Source of the DNA: JAAYLC01 sp964636665
GTDB taxonomy: Bacteria > Bacteroidota > Bacteroidia > Flavobacteriales > Flavobacteriaceae
Length of the DNA stretch: 7,145 nt
Direction: 5' to 3'
NCBI GenBank assembly: GCA_964636665.1
Contig: CAZWVT010000075.1
Coordinates: 1 to 7,145 of the forward strand
The position numbers and the translations under genes were made by a program. The notes under the pieces were generated by a model. It saw only the letters and a list, made by a program, of their open reading frames with translations, made no database searches and was not told the origin of the DNA. Of the stretch, positions 5,251 to 7,145 are shown one piece after another (positions within the stretch are counted from its first letter, which is position 1; every line of letters begins with the position of its first letter).

Positions 5251-6948
5251 TCACTTTTTAATAATTTTGGTTCGAATATTTCTATCTTCAGCTTTTAATT
5301 CCAAAATATAAATTCCGCTTTTCAGTTCATCTAATGGAATTTCAAGTTGTGAGCTGTTGCTTTTTATAGCTTGCTGGTAAACCATTTTACCGTCGATAGA
5401 ATATATATTTATTTCTGCGTTTTGCAAAGACAGTTCGTTTGGAACATCAACAATAACATTATCTGAGACAGGATTTGGAAAAACTACAATATCTTTAAGC
5501 GATTGGCTGTAATTTGGTGTATTTAACAAACCATCCCACATAAAAAATTCATGAGAGTAGTTACTATTATAATAGGTGAAAAATAATGAGTTCCCCATTT
5601 GAAAATCAATGCTTCTATAGTGATAATTTTGAGGATTTAAATCCCAAAATTGATCATTCGCATCTTTTGCAAATAATTTATATTCATCATTCGCATCCTC
5701 AAACAGGTAAATCAAATAATCATTAAATTTTTTTGCAAACCCTATTAAAGATGCCCCCGAAGGAAGATTAGGAACCAGTTGAACTTGGGTATCACCTATT
5801 GTATAGCTATATAATTCAGCTGTTTCTGTGAAAACATCAACATAAGACAAATAAAGCTTATTATTCATTTGTCCTCCAAACCTAATGATTCTTGTATCGG
5901 GCGGTCCACTAATTTCTTCAAATGTATTTCCGTCATAAACAAATAGACTTGCTCTATCTGAGGTTGGATTATAAAGAGAAAATATATCCTTTCCATTGAA
6001 TTTGGTTAATAAGCGAGGTTCATAGTAAGGTGAAGAAAGTATTTCATTCAAGCTATTTCCATCATATTCGTATAGGGTCGAGTTAAGAGTGGCATGATTC
6101 GAAAAAGAAATATAAAGTTTGTTAACTCCTTCATAGACTTGTATTCCGTGAAAAATTGCAGAGGGAGTTCCTGTAATTTCAACTAGATTGGAACCGTCAT
6201 ATTTATATAAATAAAAAATATAATCTAAATCTATTACTTCTTCAACATAGGGAATAATAACATGATCATCAAAAACTATTTCAAGTTTAAAAGTTATAAA
6301 ACTATTTTGTGGATTTGGAATATGAGTAAGGTTTGTACCATCAAAAGAATAAAGTTTATTGTCAAAGCCACTCTTTTTGCTAAACCACATTAAAATTTCA
6401 TCTATTTTAGAAGCAAAATATGAGTTTGCTCGCATAATTATATAATCGGTTGGTATGGGAAAAACATCAAAAACATTACCGTCAAAACTTAATATAGCAG
6501 TATCCCCATAGATATTCATACCACAGGAATAATAGATTTTGTTATTAAGTTCATCGGAAAGCAAATGAATATATTTACACGGATAAGAAGCCGGAAATGA
6601 GATTGTTCTTGTACTTTTTGAATTATGGTCATATTCATAAAGCATTCCATCATCACGATTATAATAATCAAAGAAATAATACTTGTCATTTAAATTTCCC
6701 ATATATTTAACATTAAAAGACGCTGGCGCATTTGACCAACTGATTTCCGTTAACTGATTCCCATATAATGCATAAACTCTCTCTTTCAGAATACTACTAT
6801 CATATATTGTATAAAAAGCTAAAGAATCGTTTGCTTTTATAGATTCTGAAAAACCATGAATAATATCTTGTCCCGGAACAGGAATCAATTGGGAAAACAT
6901 TTTGAAGCTTAAAAATGCAAAAGAAATAAGTAGTAAATATTTTTTCAT
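5251..6948 (-). CDS. secreted repeat protein with T9SS type A sorting domain, probable beta-propeller
   Basis: I do not recognise the specific function. The 565-residue protein begins with a Sec signal peptide (MKK, hydrophobic 4-15, likely cleavage near S19-Q20). It ends in an 80-residue type IX secretion C-terminal domain: FPNP at 490-493, VSDNVIVDV, IYSIDGKMVYQQ near 515-526, and LKSGIYILEL with a lysine-rich tail (TKIIKK). It is therefore inferred to cross the outer membrane by T9SS and be released or anchored at the cell surface. Residues about 57-481 hold ten degenerate repeats every 43-49 residues, each centred on an L-Y/F-x-Y/F-D-G-N/T/S turn (for example at 198, 246, 291 and 334), suggesting a propeller. 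No catalytic motif is visible. The gene is visibly AT-richer than its neighbours and has its own promoter, so it looks like accessory cargo rather than part of the pyrH operon. Confidence 0.9.
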   Translation of the reverse strand: MKKYLLLISFAFLSFKMFSQLIPVPGQDIIHGFSESIKANDSLAFYTIYDSSILKERVYALYGNQLTEISWSNAPASFNVKYMGNLNDKYYFFDYYNRDDGMLYEYDHNSKSTRTISFPASYPCKYIHLLSDELNNKIYYSCGMNIYGDTAILSFDGNVFDVFPIPTDYIIMRANSYFASKIDEILMWFSKKSGFDNKLYSFDGTNLTHIPNPQNSFITFKLEIVFDDHVIIPYVEEVIDLDYIFYLYKYDGSNLVEITGTPSAIFHGIQVYEGVNKLYISFSNHATLNSTLYEYDGNSLNEILSSPYYEPRLLTKFNGKDIFSLYNPTSDRASLFVYDGNTFEEISGPPDTRIIRFGGQMNNKLYLSYVDVFTETAELYSYTIGDTQVQLVPNLPSGASLIGFAKKFNDYLIYLFEDANDEYKLFAKDANDQFWDLNPQNYHYRSIDFQMGNSLFFTYYNSNYSHEFFMWDGLLNTPNYSQSLKDIVVFPNPVSDNVIVDVPNELSLQNAEINIYSIDGKMVYQQAIKSNSSQLEIPLDELKSGIYILELKAEDRNIRTKIIKK

Positions 6949-6973
6949 GTCAGTGTAGATGTTGTTATAAACA

Positions 6974-7004
6974 CAAAATTAGATAATTTAACTGTTTTTA
7001 ACAA
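6974..7004 (-). promoter_or_regulatory. promoter of the T9SS cargo gene
   Basis: Minus-strand TTG at 7004-7002 (within TTTTTG), a 20-base spacer, and TAATTTTG at 6981-6974 match the Bacteroidota promoter layout (TTG, 17-23 bases, TAnnTTTG). The -7 element is about 25 bases upstream of the ATG at 6948, giving a short leader. This is the best complete promoter in the window. Confidence 0.65.
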
Positions 7005-7120
7005 AAATATTATGCCAGTTTAATTTTTCAAAAAACCTAATTCACCGAATAATCTACAATCAAAACTTAATTGGCTTTTTGTCTAAATCATACAAAAAAC
7101 ATCAAAACGTTAATTATTTC

Positions 7121-7145
7121 CAAAAATAAGCTATATTCGTAGCTT
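7121..7145. other. edge hairpin with overlapping promoter-like or terminator-like signals
   Basis: AAGCTA (7128-7133) and TAGCTT (7140-7145) form a perfect six-base inverted repeat around TATTCG. On the minus strand it is followed by ATTTTTGG, which would suit a terminator of a gene beyond the right edge. The same bases also read TATTTTTG on the minus strand (7128-7121), an exact -7 match. On the plus strand TATATTCG (7132-7139) is one mismatch from a -7 element pointing out of the window. The window ends too soon to decide. The rest of 7005-7120 is AT-rich and shows no gene. Confidence 0.3.

Noticed and set aside
1..7145. CRISPR array, tRNA/rRNA genes, insertion sequences, prophage or toxin-antitoxin modules
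   Set aside because: No regularly spaced direct repeats, cloverleaf-like segments, transposase motifs or small paired genes were seen; the window is almost filled by six recognised or described genes.

Overview
This window looks like ordinary chromosome from a member of the phylum Bacteroidota, most likely a Flavobacteriia-like lineage. The evidence is a secreted protein with a type IX secretion (T9SS) C-terminal sorting domain, Bacteroidota-type -7 promoter elements (TAnnTTTG), few recognisable Shine-Dalgarno sequences, AT-rich DNA and flavobacterial-looking housekeeping proteins. The assignment is by protein and promoter style; no species can be named.

Nearly everything is read on the minus strand, so transcription runs from high to low coordinates. 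In that order: (1) an intergenic stretch at the right edge (6949-7145) with a good promoter for the next gene; (2) a 565-residue secreted protein with a signal peptide, ten degenerate repeats of about 46 residues that suggest a beta-propeller, and a T9SS sorting domain; (3) pyrH (UMP kinase) and frr (ribosome recycling factor), 38 bases apart and sharing a promoter ahead of pyrH, closed by a clear intrinsic terminator; (4) asnS (asparaginyl-tRNA synthetase) with its own promoter region, possibly two tandem promoters with a weak attenuator-like hairpin between them; (5) rpoN (sigma-54); (6) a small multi-pass membrane protein with PAP2-phosphatase-like motifs, whose ATG overlaps the rpoN stop by one base. 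At the left edge the last 17 codons of a probable plus-strand gene converge on the membrane protein gene and overlap it by six bases.

Functionally, pyrH, frr and asnS serve nucleotide supply, ribosome recycling and tRNA charging. rpoN supplies the alternative sigma factor, and the tightly coupled membrane protein may act in lipid or isoprenoid-phosphate metabolism. The T9SS cargo is the only accessory-looking gene. No tRNA, rRNA, CRISPR array, insertion sequence or phage signature was seen, and no convincing novel multi-gene system is present. The points most worth a second look are the repeat architecture of the secreted protein, the rpoN-coupled PAP2-like protein with altered motifs, and the regulatory DNA around asnS.
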